NCBI GenBank assembly: GCA_028282405.1
Contig: JANQIA010000221.1
Span: forward strand, 1 to 42,597
Origin: Rhodovibrionaceae bacterium
GTDB taxonomy: Bacteria; Pseudomonadota; Alphaproteobacteria; Kiloniellales; DSM-21159
Direction of reading: 5' to 3'
DNA length: 42,597 bases
Part shown: one piece after another, positions 27,944 to 39,300 of the stretch
How positions within the stretch are numbered: the first letter of the stretch is position 1
How the letters are laid out: each line of letters opens with the position of its first letter
The notes under the pieces: model-generated
Database searches by the model: none
The model's input: the letters and a program-made list of their open reading frames with translations, nothing else
What the model was told of the DNA's origin: nothing
Translations under genes and position numbers: made by a program

Positions 27944-29842
27944 TTAAGGCCACCAGGCCCAAAGCTTGAACCGCAGCCAGTGCAAGAGCTCCTGCGTCCA
28001 GATCTGGATCAGCAGCCGGCGCCCGGCATCGGTCTTGGCCACGCCCTCCATGCCGGGGCGCAGGCCTTCGCTGCGGTCGTCGAGCACCGCCTCGACCCGG
28101 AAGAAGTTGCGGCCCTCGCGCGCCTCGGTGATCGGGGTGATGCGCTCTACGGTGTAGGGCAAGGTCCGGTCGAGCAAGGCAGCGACCTTCAGCTCGCCCG
28201 TCTGGCCCGGCGCGATCTCCGTCACCCGAGCCTCGTCTACCTCCAAGATGACCCGGTAGGAGTCGAGTGGGGCGATGCGAAAGAGCTCCTCCCCGCGCTT
28301 GACGGCCGAGCCGATGGACTGGCTGAGGTCACCGGCGACGATCACGCCGTCGAAGGCCGCCACCAACCTGGTGCGCGCGAGCTGTTCTTCGATCAGGGCG
28401 ATCTGCGCTTCCGCCTGCTGGATCTGCGCGCGCACGATGTTGATGCCGGCGCGGTCGCGGTTGGCCAGCGCCTGGTCGTACTCGGCCTGCCGCTGCTGGC
28501 GGGTGGTCGTCCAGCGCAGGTGCTCGAGCGACAGATCGCGGTCGTCGAGGGTGGCCAGCACCGTGCCGGCGCTCACCTCGTCGCCGGCCCTTGCGGCCTG
28601 GGAGGCGACATAGCCATCGAAGGGTGCGACCAGCACGCGCTGGATGCGGCCTTCCACCTTGGCATCCGCGGTCACCCGGTAGTCGTCCTTGTAGAGGGCG
28701 AAGAACGCGACCAAGAGGGCGATGGTGCCGAAGGCGAGCTTGCGCCCGAGATAGTGAGGCCCGAAGAGACGCCCGGTCTGAGAGACCAGAGACTCCCAAA
28801 TCTTCGAGACGAGGAGCCGGTCGTTGCGCCGCTTCTCCTCCAACAAGGGGCCGACCGCCGCGGCAATGGCATCGCAGAGGTCCACGGCATCCTGATCGAA
28901 GGGACTCTCGCCGGCCCGCTGGAAAAGCAGCGCGCCAAGCGGCTTGTCCTCGTGGATCAGCGGGACGGTGAGGACGGTGGCCTCGTCCAACAGCCCGGCC
29001 AGCTCGCGATGCGCAAGCGTAATGTGATAGTCCCCCTCCTCAGGCGTCGGAAAGAGGACCGCGCATTCCTGGTCGCTCGCCTCTTCCATGGCGGCCGCCA
29101 TGGCCTGCACCAGGTTCATGCGCCGCCCGAACTCGGCGGTATGAGACAGGGCGACAACCTTCATACGCTGGCCGGAGAGCATGCCCAGGCCGACCAGGTC
29201 GCAGTTGAGACGGGTGGCCAGCTCGGTGACCACCGCCTTGCAGGCCGCGCTATAGCTTTGCTGCTCGATCAACAAGGCGATCAGGTCGAGCGCCGCGCTG
29301 GTCTTGTCGAGGCTATGGGCGGCCGCCTGTCCCTCCTTCCGGCGCCAGGCCAGCTCCAGCCAGGCGGCACCCCACTGCAATTGGCGCATGACCGCCCGCA
29401 GTTCTTCGGCACTGCGGTCCGCCACCTCCAAGGCCACGGCGCCGCGGGCCTTGCCGTCGATGACGAAGGGATAGGCCGTGCAGCAGAAGCTGCCTTCCGC
29501 CGGCCCATCCTGTCGATGGCCCGAGACGACGCCCTTCGCCTCTTCGATCGCGCGTTTTGCGGTGGTCAACAGCGAGGTCGGCCCATCGCCGCCGCCCTCG
29601 GGCCAGTGGCTGGCCAACCGCAAACCGGCGCCGTCCTCGCGCTCGAGGAACAAGCCAGCGCGGGCGACCCCATCGATCATGCGGCACTGCAGGACGAGCC
29701 AGAACTCGGCCAGCTCCGCCGGAGAGTCCGCTTCGGCCAGCCGGTTCCAAAGCGCCCTGTCGAGATAGGCAACGCGGCGAACGGCCTCGCCCTCGCTCAG
29801 CCTCGCGGCTGGGTCGATGGACAGATGGCCGTCGCTGGTCAT
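27944..29842 (-). CDS. GAF-GAF-TM-HlyD fusion protein
   Basis: This protein of about 632 residues has two GAF-like sensory regions in the cytoplasm (about 20-165 and 185-335), one membrane segment (about 368-384, LAFGTIALLVAFFALY) and a periplasmic HlyD-type adaptor (about 395-600) with lipoyl halves (VLVAPFDGYVASQAARAGDEV and LVAAFDGVIVAGDLSQSIG) around a helical hairpin. A GTG at 29872 is an alternative start; neither start has a strong ribosome binding site, and 29842 was chosen as the ATG. It lies 63 bases after the DUF3467 gene and 9 bases before the M50-HlyD gene. The layout suggests an adaptor whose state is set by a cytoplasmic ligand; the ligand is unknown. Confidence 0.87.
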   Translation of the reverse strand: MTSDGHLSIDPAARLSEGEAVRRVAYLDRALWNRLAEADSPAELAEFWLVLQCRMIDGVARAGLFLEREDGAGLRLASHWPEGGGDGPTSLLTTAKRAIEEAKGVVSGHRQDGPAEGSFCCTAYPFVIDGKARGAVALEVADRSAEELRAVMRQLQWGAAWLELAWRRKEGQAAAHSLDKTSAALDLIALLIEQQSYSAACKAVVTELATRLNCDLVGLGMLSGQRMKVVALSHTAEFGRRMNLVQAMAAAMEEASDQECAVLFPTPEEGDYHITLAHRELAGLLDEATVLTVPLIHEDKPLGALLFQRAGESPFDQDAVDLCDAIAAAVGPLLEEKRRNDRLLVSKIWESLVSQTGRLFGPHYLGRKLAFGTIALLVAFFALYKDDYRVTADAKVEGRIQRVLVAPFDGYVASQAARAGDEVSAGTVLATLDDRDLSLEHLRWTTTRQQRQAEYDQALANRDRAGINIVRAQIQQAEAQIALIEEQLARTRLVAAFDGVIVAGDLSQSIGSAVKRGEELFRIAPLDSYRVILEVDEARVTEIAPGQTGELKVAALLDRTLPYTVERITPITEAREGRNFFRVEAVLDDRSEGLRPGMEGVAKTDAGRRLLIQIWTQELLHWLRFKLWAWWP

Positions 29843-29905
29843 TGCCGTGCGCCAATCATGCCGCGTCCTCACTCCACCGGACTAGGTCGCAAGCATGGGC
29901 CGGGC

Positions 29906-30247
29906 CTAGCCGGCCTGTCCGCCGCGTTGCACCTCCAGCTTGCCGTGGCGCTCCTCATAGGCCTTCAGGTGCGCGTCGAGCAGGATGGACAGGCGCTTGG
30001 CGGCATGGGGTGTCATGATGATCCGGTCGGTGAGCTTGATGGTCACCTCATCCCGGCCGCCGATGCCGGTGGTCAGGTTGGTGCCGAAGAAGAGCCCGCA
30101 TTCCTCCCGCGTCATCGACACGTTGACGACGTTGGCATAGGAGGTGGACATGGCCGAGTCGTCCCACTTCAAGGTGGGTTGGCCGCCGCCGTTGGATGCC
30201 GCAGCACCCCCCGTCGCGTCACCCGGCTTCACTTGATCGCTTGGCAT
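29906..30247 (-). CDS. DUF3467 family protein
   Basis: This small cytoplasmic protein has 113 residues. After a flexible, Gly/Ala-rich N-terminus (about 30 residues) comes the DUF3467 pattern: SYANVVNVSMTREECGLFFG, DEVTIKLTDRIIMTPHAAKRL and LDAHLKAYEERHG. The function of DUF3467 is not known. It sits between the giant gene (107 bases upstream) and the GAF-HlyD gene (63 bases downstream) on the same strand, so it may act as a chaperone or assembly factor for the cluster; that is inference. The ATG at 30247 starts MPSDQVKPGD. Confidence 0.85.
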   Translation of the reverse strand: MPSDQVKPGDATGGAAASNGGGQPTLKWDDSAMSTSYANVVNVSMTREECGLFFGTNLTTGIGGRDEVTIKLTDRIIMTPHAAKRLSILLDAHLKAYEERHGKLEVQRGGQAG

Positions 30248-30327
30248 TGGTCGCTGTTCCCCGTTGGACGTTGAATCAATGGTTTATTCTTTCCAGTCAA
30301 TAACATAGCAGACCATGCCAATGCTGT

Positions 30328-30341
30328 CACTCAATCGAGTG
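30328..30341 (-). other. Small hairpin after the giant gene
   Basis: CACTC (30328-30332) and GAGTG (30337-30341) form a 5-base stem with a 4-base loop, 14 bases past the giant gene's stop at 30355. No T-run follows, so it is a weak processing or attenuation site at best. The 107-base gap shows no convincing promoter, so the DUF3467 gene may be read from the giant transcript. Confidence 0.25.
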
Positions 30342-30354
30342 GGCAACCTCAAGC

Positions 30355-33300
30355 TCAGTCGAACAGCAACCAGGTGGCATCCCGCGCGCTGATGTCCTTC
30401 GCCGGCCCCTTGAGACGGGCGACCACATCATCGGCCCAAGGATTGGTTACCGGCGAGATATCGTCGTCGCCATCCTCGAAGATGATGTCCTCGACATCCA
30501 CCAGCGCGTCGTCGCCGTCGAGCAGCGGGTCGGCGCTGGTCACCGCAGTGCCGCCCGGTCCCGGCGTGACGCTATAGTCGGCCGCCTCGCCATTGTAGAA
30601 GGCAACGTCGTCATCGGCACCGCCGTCGAGCGCGTCGTTGCCTTCGCCACCGACCAGCAGGTCGTTGCCCGCACCGCCGCTCAAGTCGTCTTCGCCGGCG
30701 CCGCCGATCAGGATATCGCTGCCATCGCCGCCTTCCAAATCGTCATTGCCGGCGCCGCCAAGGATGACGGAAGAGGCCGCCTGAGAGGACAGGGTGTCGT
30801 TGCCCTCGCCGCCCATGACGAGGAAGGGCAAGGCAATCCCGTCCCCAACGGAGACGGAGTCGTTGCCGCCGCCGGCGTAGACCACCGCGCCGGTCAGTCC
30901 GGTGACATCGATGGTCTGGCTGCCGCCGCCCGAGCCAAGGAAGTTGGCGGCGATATCCACCTGCTGGCGTGTCGGGTCGGAGAGGTTGCGGGTGATCATG
31001 ATGCTGTCATCGGCCCCCGTCCCGACGATCTGCAGCACGCCGTCGCGCACGGCCGTGCCGGTCACGAAGGCGACCGTCTCGACCGCCTCGGAGTTCGCAC
31101 CGTCGTTGTCGGCAGCCGTCACCGTCACCTTGTAGACGCCGGCGCCGGTGTAGGTGTGGCGACCGGAGAAGCTGCCCTCGCCGTTGCCCTGGGTGACGGA
31201 CGCGACCGTCGTCGTGCCGTCGCCCCAGTCGATCAGCACCTCGTGGCTGTCAGCGATGCCGAGATCGCTGAAGCTGCCCTCGATGAACGCCGTACCGCCG
31301 GCAGCGAAGGTCGTCGTGCCGCCATCGGCCGGCGGCGGCGGGACGCTCTGCCCGAAGGCACCGAGCACGATGTTGATGTCGGTCATATCGATCATGCCGT
31401 CGCCGTTGAGGTCGGCAGCGGCGGCCCGCGGATCGCTCGCCGGATCGGCGCCGAAGCTGCTGGCCACGATCGAGATGTCGAAGACATCGATGATGTTGTC
31501 GCCGTTGAGATCGGGCAGCGGCGCTTCGGAGATCGAGAGCGAGGTGATCTCGGGCGCGGCATTGGCGATCTGGACCGCCAGCGACGCCGCGTTCTCGATG
31601 GTGCCCTCTGCGGTGACCACGTCGACCGAGATCAGGTTGTTGAACAGGCCGTCGGCAAAGCTGTGGGTCACCGGACCGGCGGCGGTGAAGCTCTCCACCG
31701 CACCGTCGCCCCAGTCGACGATGTACTCGAGGACGGGAATGACACCGCTATCCGAGCCCGGGTCGACCAAATCGCCCAGGTTCAGGGTATAGGGCGTGCC
31801 TTCGACCGCTGTCGGCGCGCCGGAGATCTCGAGCGAAGCCGGCACGACGTTGACCGTTACGATCTTCGTCGCGACGTCCTCGAAGAGACCGTCTTCGTCG
31901 ACGAGATCGATCGAGATGGTGACGTCCGAGCCGCCCGAGTCGTTGCCGTAGACGTGGGTCACGACACCGGACGCGGTGAAGGTCTCGACCGGGCTGCCGT
32001 CACCCCAATCGACGATGAACTCCTGCACCGTGTCGTCGCCGGGGTCGGTCGGGTCGCCGAGGGTTAGGCTATAGACCTGACCCTCGTCCACTGAGGCATT
32101 GCCTGTGACCTCAAGGCTCGGGGCGACGTTCCTGACCTCGACATCGAGAGCCGTGTCGTTGACGAAGCTGCCGTCCTCATCGGTCAGAGTGACGGTGATG
32201 GAGCGGGTCACATCGCCGTCGTCGTAGATGTGCACGACATCCAGGGTCGGGATGAAGCCGTTCTCGTCGGCCTCCGGAGCCGCGACAACCTCGAGCGGCG
32301 AGCCGTCGCCCCAATCGATGCTGTACTGCGTGACGGTATCGTCGCCGGGGTCGTTCGGCGCAGCGATTTGCAGGATGAAATTGCTGCCTTCGTTGACCGC
32401 CACCGCGCCATTCGTCGGCTCGGGGCCAGCGAGCTGTGCGGTGGGCGTGCCGATGCCGGAGAGCGCGGTGACCGGCGCGACGTTCTCGACCGTGACCTGC
32501 GTGGTCTCGACGTAGGAGCCGTCCTCGTCGGTCGCCGTCACGGTGATCTCGAAGGTGCCGCCGGCGCTGTCGTCGGCATAGATGTGCGAGACGCTGTCGC
32601 TGCTGCCCGGAACGACCACGCTGTCGCTGCCGTCGCCCCAATCGATGGTCCAGCTCGCGATGATATCGTCGCCCGGGTCGCTGGCCGACAGATTGAGGAT
32701 GTAGCCTTCGCCCTCCTCGATGGTCGCGGGGCCGGAGATCGTGATCGTCGGCGCCACGTTGGCGACGGTGACGGTCTTCTCCACGACGTAGAGACCGTCT
32801 TCGTCCTGCGCCGTGATGGTCACGGTGAACTCGCCGCTATCGGCGAAGACGTGCGTCAGATCGGCGACGTCGTTCAAGATAGTGACACCACTGCCGTCGC
32901 CCCAGTCGACGGTCCAGCTCGCGATGCTGTCGTCGCCCGGATCCGTGGCGCTGAGGTCGAGGTCGTAGTCCTGTCCTTCGATGGCCGTATCGGCACCGAC
33001 CACATTCAGGGTCGGCGCGACTTCAGCCACGCGCACACCGGTGAAGAGCTCGGTGCTGCTGCCATCCTTGTCGGTGATCACCGCGCGCACGGTCTGCGTG
33101 CCGGCGTTGTTCAGGAAGACGCCCGGGACCACGACACTGGCATCGGTCGTGTTCTCGATTTCGAAGACGCCGTCGTTGTCGAAGTCGTAGGAGTAAGTAA
33201 AGCCCGCGGCCTCGTCGCTTGCAGAGGGATCGCTCTGGTTGCTGATCGTGACCGTCGCGGACTCGCCCTCGTTGACCGGACCCGCGGGAAGCTCCGTCGA

Positions 33301-36300
33301 GTTGCCGAGCTGCGCGCTGGGGGCCGCGTTGAGCACCGTCAGAGCCGCGGTGCCGACAGCCGTATCGACGCCGAGCCCGCCGGCGCCGCTGCCGAATGCG
33401 ACCTGCACGCCGATGCTGTAGTCGGCGGTGCCATCATCGAGGCCCAAGGCTTCCAGCTCCGCCGCCGTGAGGGTGATCTCCGCACCGTTGACCGTGCCGA
33501 AGCTCGCTTCGTCGCCGAAGGCGCCGTCGCCATCCAGATCCCAGGTGAAGCTGGTCGGCGTGCCGGCCACCACGGCCTGCAAGGTAACGCCCTCCCCTTC
33601 GGAGATCTGCAAGGCCGTGTCCGTTCCCACTGTCGTGATGGACGGCGTCGGCGGCGTGACGGTGACGGTCGGGCCTGCCTCGGTGTAAGGCGTGCTCGCC
33701 GGATTGCCGGCGAAGGAGCCGGTGCCGTCCTCGTCGGTCGCCACGACGATCGGCGTGAAGCTGCCGGTCGTCAGATAGACATGGCTGGCGGAGGTGGCAT
33801 CGCTGGCGAAGACCTCGCGCGGCGAGCCGTCGCCCCAGTCGACCTCCCACCTTGTGATGGTGTCGTCGCCCGGGTCGGTGGCGGAGAAGGTCAGGACGTA
33901 AGGCGTGCCGACAACGGCCGCGTTCGCACCACCCGTGGTGATCTCCGGCAGCGCGTTGAGGATGGTCAAGAGGCCGGTGTTGATGGCCACGTTGCCGACA
34001 CTGTCCGTCACCTCGAGGCTGATCTCGAAGAGACCGTCGTCGTCGATGCCGAGCGCGACCAGATCGTCCCAGGACAGCAGCGGCGCGACACCTTCGGCGT
34101 CGCCAAAGTCGCCGTCACCGTTCAGATCCCAGCGCGTGCTGACGATGGTGGTGTTGGTGGCCGGCGTCGCCGTGCCATTGAGCTGGAGCCCGTCACCTTC
34201 GTTGATCTGGTAAGGCCCGCCCGCATCGGAGACCGAAGGCTCAAAGCCCGGGATGGCCTCGATGCTCTGATAGGTCACCGTGCCGAAGGCCGCACCGTTG
34301 ACCTTGATGGTGCCGTTCGGGGTGACCGGCACGGCCGGCACGATCGGCAGGCCGCCGGCGCTGAACAGCAGAGTGTCGTTTTCGCTGCCGCCGTCGAGAG
34401 CGATGGAGGCGCTGGCCGGCAGGGCCTCGCCGGCAATCTGGACGGTGTCGTCGTTCTCGCCGAGATCGATGGTGAAGGCGTTGCCGGAGACCAGCTCCCG
34501 CACCACCACCATGTCTTCGCCGGCACCGGTCTCGACGTTGAGCGTCAGCGCGCCCGGCGTATCCGAGCGCACAGAGACCTCGTCGTTGCCGGCGCCCGTG
34601 AGCACCGAGGTGCTGGGACCGAGATTCAAGAGGTCGACCGTGTTGAAACCGTTGCCGGCGTCGATGGTCAGCTCGTTCACGCTCGCCGCGTTGATCTGAC
34701 TGATGACGTCATCGCCGCCGCCGAAGCGCAGGCTGAGCTCTTCGATGCCCTGATGCTCGACCACCAGAGGCGGCGTCTCGCCGGTGGAGGCGAGACGGGA
34801 GAAGGCGGCGATACCGCCGTTGGTCAGGCCCAAGCCATCGTTGGACGAGACGTAGACGCTGCCGTCGGCCGCGGTCGCCAAGCCGCTGGGCGACTCCAGG
34901 CCTTCGCGGCCGCGCAGGACCTGTGCGAACTGCAGCTCGCCCGTGGTGGCGTTGCGTTCGAAGACACCGAGAGAGTCGCCGGACCCGCCGGTCACATAGA
35001 CGAAGCCATTGTCGCTGGAGGCCGCGACATCGTTCGCGCCGGCAAGACCGCGGATGCCCTCGACGTCCTCCTGCAGGACCTGCAGGAAAGACAGGGTGCC
35101 GGTCGCATCGCGCGTGAAGACGGCCAGGCCGCCGGCCTCGCCCACCGCGTAGACGAAGGCGCCGTCGGCGCTGATCGTCACGGCGCTGGCCCCACCGACG
35201 CCGAGCGCGCCGAGATCGATGGTCTGCAAGGGCTGGCTGAGATCGGTCGCATCGGCGCCGGTCAAGGTGCCCGCCGTGCTGTCGATGGCATAGAGGTCGC
35301 CACCGTCATCGCTCACGGCCACGTCGGTGACATCGCCGATGTTGCGGGCGTCCGCCTGGCTCAGCGAGCCGTCGGCCGCCCGGTCGAAGACCACCACGCC
35401 GTCGTCGCCGCCGATGACCACCGTGTCGCCGTCGCCGCTGGTCGCGACCGTGTCGTAGACATCCAGGCCGCCGGACGCGCTGAAGGTGCCGACGAAGGTC
35501 AGGTCGCCGGTCGCCGGGTCGCGGTCGAACTGGGCGATCTCGCTGTCGTCGGAGCCGGTGACGTAGACGCTCTCGCCGTCCGCGCTGACGACCACGGCGC
35601 TGGCGCCGTCCAGACCGTCGACACCGTCGACGCCATCCTGGAAGAACTGCCGCTGGCCAAGATCGCCGGCGTTGGCGACCACGAGCGCCCGCTCGGCCGT
35701 GTTGATGCCATAGAGGGTCTGCCCGTCCGGGCTGACGGCAACGCCCTGCAGGCCGCTTAGCTCGGCGGCATTGCTGACCACCGGCCGCGGCGCGGTGATG
35801 AAGAAGGACTCGCCGTCGCGCAGGCCCTCGCCCTCGGCGCCCATGATGGTGCCGTTGACCGAGGCGTTGATGAAGTCGGTGGCGAGGCCGCCCGGATTGC
35901 TGTCGGGGATGAGCGTCGCCCAGATCTGCCCGACACCCAGCGCATCCAGCGCCTGCGGGCTGCCGGACCCGCCGAACAGGGCATCGGTCATGAAGCCGCC
36001 GGTCAGCAGATCGGTCGAGAAGCCGCTTGCCGGATTGCCGACGATGCCGAGCTCCGGATCGTCGAGCGCCTGGTCCGACAGGTTGATGAACAGCAGCATG
36101 TCATGGTTGCTGTAGTCGTCGGCGTAGCCGGTCGGACCAACATCCAGACGCACGACGGCCGCCAAGGCATCCGAAGGCGCGTTGTCGAGCGTCTCGAGCC
36201 CGACGAGCTGGCTGCTGATGTCATCCAGGAAGCTATCGAAGTCGCCGATGTCGTCGAGCAGGCCATAGCCTTCCGCGCCGCCGGCAAGATCGGCGATCAG

Positions 36301-39300
36301 CGGTGTCTCGGTTGTGCCGCCCTCAATGAAGGGATTGATCTCCGTCGGTCCCTCGAAGGTGAGGGAGGACTGCGCGGTGACGTTGCCGGCCTCGGGTCGG
36401 CCGCCGGCCACATTGCTTTCGAAAATGAAGCGGCCGTCTTCCGCGCCGGGCGAAACGGTCAAGAGTTGAGGCGTCCCGCCGCCGATCGAGTAGGTGAGCG
36501 AGATGCCGGCGAAACCGGTCCGCTCGTAGAAGTCGACCCGGAATGGCGTGAGCCCGGGACTGAAGGTGAAGGAGCCGGTCTGTACGTTGAAGCCCTGATC
36601 GCGCCAGTTGTCGATCAAGATGGGCGTGCTGAGCGAGGTGCCACCAATGCGCAGGCGAGACCCGTCGTCGCTGCCGAGTTGGAAGTTCACCGTCACGTCC
36701 TGATTGCCGGTGACCTCTATGTTGCCGAGCCAAGAGACGATGAAATTGTCTGATGGGGTCAGGCCGAAGAAACTGCCGCTTCCATTGCCCTCGAAAATGC
36801 TGGTTGACCTGGTTGTACCAAGGAAGTTGCCGTTGATGTCCCAGTAGGTGGTGCTGAGGCTGTTGCCGAAAATACTGACCCGAGGGTCGCCGGCACCTTC
36901 GCCGCCCGAGGTATCGACATTGACACCCTCGGCATCGACCACAGAGCCGGAAAGCTTGACCGTGCCGCCGGCGCCACCTGCGCCAGCGCCACCGTAGCCG
37001 CCATCGGCACCAGCACCGCCACTGCCACCATCACCGCCGCCGCCGCCGAAGCCCAGTCCGCCACCCTCATTGTCACCGCCGCCGCGTCCGCCTTCCTGGC
37101 CGCCGCCGCCGCCACCGCCCTCGGTGCCGCCAGCGCCGGCACCGCCGTCGCCACCACGCGCCAGGAGTGTCGCCGAACCATCGACGATCAATCGGCCCTG
37201 CGCCAAGACCTCGATGGCACCACCGCCGCCGCCGCCGACTCCAGGATTACCGCCATTGCCACCGCTGCCGCCATTGCCGCCCTCTCCACCGGCACCGCCG
37301 GTCTGCGCGTTGATGGCCCAGCCGCCGCCACCGCCAGAGCCACCAGCGCCGCCGCCGCCGCCTTCGCCGCCTCCGCCGCCGTGGCCGCCGGCACCGCCAC
37401 CACCACCGCCCGAGATGACCGCGCCGCTGCCGTTGTTCTGGCCTGCCGTCCCGGCGCGTCCCGCGTCGCCACCCGACGCCGCCCCACCGGAATCGCCCCG
37501 CTCGCCGCCGTCACCGCCGTCGAAGGCATCGCCACCCTCGCCGCCGACGCCTCTTTCGCCACCACCGCCGCCGGAACCACCCGCGCCACCGGCACCGCCT
37601 TCACCTGCAATGCCGCCGTTGACGCCAGCAAAGCCGTCGCGGCCGGCATTGCCGCTCGCGCCGCCCTCACCGGCTCCGCCGTCCTCTCCGCCACTGCCGT
37701 CCTGGCCGCTGCTGAAGAGACCGCCGGCGCTGCCGACTTCGTTCTGCCTGTCGCCGCCAAGGCCTTCTTCTTGCGCGACTTCTCCGACGCCGCCGCCGCC
37801 GCCACCTTGATCGAAGCCGCCATCGCCGCCGCCGGCACCACCGATCCGACCGTTGGCAGATACGTCAAAGCTGGCACCCGGGTCGATGTAGGCGTTGTTG
37901 CCGGCGAAGAGCGACAGAGCTGGGTCGCCAACCGCCGTTACGAGTGCGCCATCCTCGATCAGGACGTCCCCGGCGAAACGGAACTGAGTGATTCCGTTGC
38001 CGAGGTTGGAGGCGAACATGCCCTTGGAGGCTGCGAAGGCGTTGCTCGAAAAGGCCGAGATGAAATCGTCGACAACCAGATCGCCATCCAGATCGATGCC
38101 GACGGTGCCGCCCCAAAGCCGCGAATTCGAGGTGTTGAACGTCACCGTCCCGGAGAGGATGTAAGTCGGGAAGTCGCCTGGCGTCGCCGCCGGCGTGCCC
38201 ACCGGCACCAGGCTCGCGCCGATGATGTTGTCGACCAGGATCTCGTCGCTGGCAGCGCTGCCGTCGCTGACGTTGACCGCGCTCCAGGTTACATCGCGCA
38301 GAGAGGTAAAGTTCGATGGCAAGTCGAAGACGGCGAAACCGGCCTCACCCTCGACCGTGAAGCTGCGGGTCACCGTATCGCCGACCAAGGTCGTACCGGT
38401 GAAGGTGATCTCCTTGTCGCCCGGCGTCAGCGCAGCGAGCGAGATCGAGTAGAGCGCGAAGGCCCCGTCGTTCTCTTCGGTGAGGGTAAAGACGTCGTCT
38501 GCGCTCTGCGCCTTGGCCGCGGCGCTCAGGCTCTCGTCCCGCAGGATGGCCGTTCCGCTGGTCGCGAGCGTGAAGCCGTCTTCGGTGTACTCGACGCTCG
38601 CGCCGTCGACCAGCGCGTCGAAATCCACCACGTTGGAGAAGTTGGCGAAGGTGCCGAAGCCGCTCGACTGCAGCACCACATCGCCGAGCTGCAGCACCAC
38701 ACTCTGCCCGTCGATGGTGGCATCGACCGGGCGTGCCAGCTCTTCGAAGTCCAAGCTATCGTCGGCGGAGCCGCCGAGAATGCGGATCTCCTCGGCCCCG
38801 TCGGTAAAGAGCAAGTCGACGCCGTTGCCGCTGAGCACGCCAGACGAAACCAGCCAGTCGACGCCTGAGGCATTGTCCTCGTTGTCGACAACCAGGCTCT
38901 CAACATCGACGCGCAAGTTCTCGAAAAGATTGGCATGCTGCGGCGCCGAGGGGTCGCCTGGAATCTCCACCACCACCTGGTCGAGACCGCTTTCGCCGGT
39001 GATTTGCGTGGCGCCGCCGATCTCATGAATCGTCACCGTATCGTCGCCGGCCGCGCCGTCGATCTTCACGGTCAGGTCGCTGAGGCTGTTGTTGACCGAG
39101 ATCGCGTCGCTGTTCTGGCCAAGCTCGACCTGCGCTTCCTCGAAGCCGTCGAAGGTGACGTCGCCGATCGGGCCGAGGTTGGTCAGCAGGCCGCTGCCAT
39201 TGCTTTGGCCCAACTCGGCGCCGGAGGTTGGGGTGGTCACATCGCCGATGTCGAAGACGATGGTGTCGGCGCCGCTGCTGGTACCGCCGTCGATGTTGAG

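Noticed and set aside
32230-35760. Plus-strand open frame of 1176 codons opposite the giant gene
   Set aside because: High GC content with the real gene on the minus strand leaves long antisense frames open. The translation is His/Asp/Arg-rich and shows no domain.
37070-37810. Plus-strand proline-rich open frame of 246 codons
   Set aside because: It is the complement of the glycine-rich GGN codon run of the giant gene; no ribosome binding site or conserved motif.
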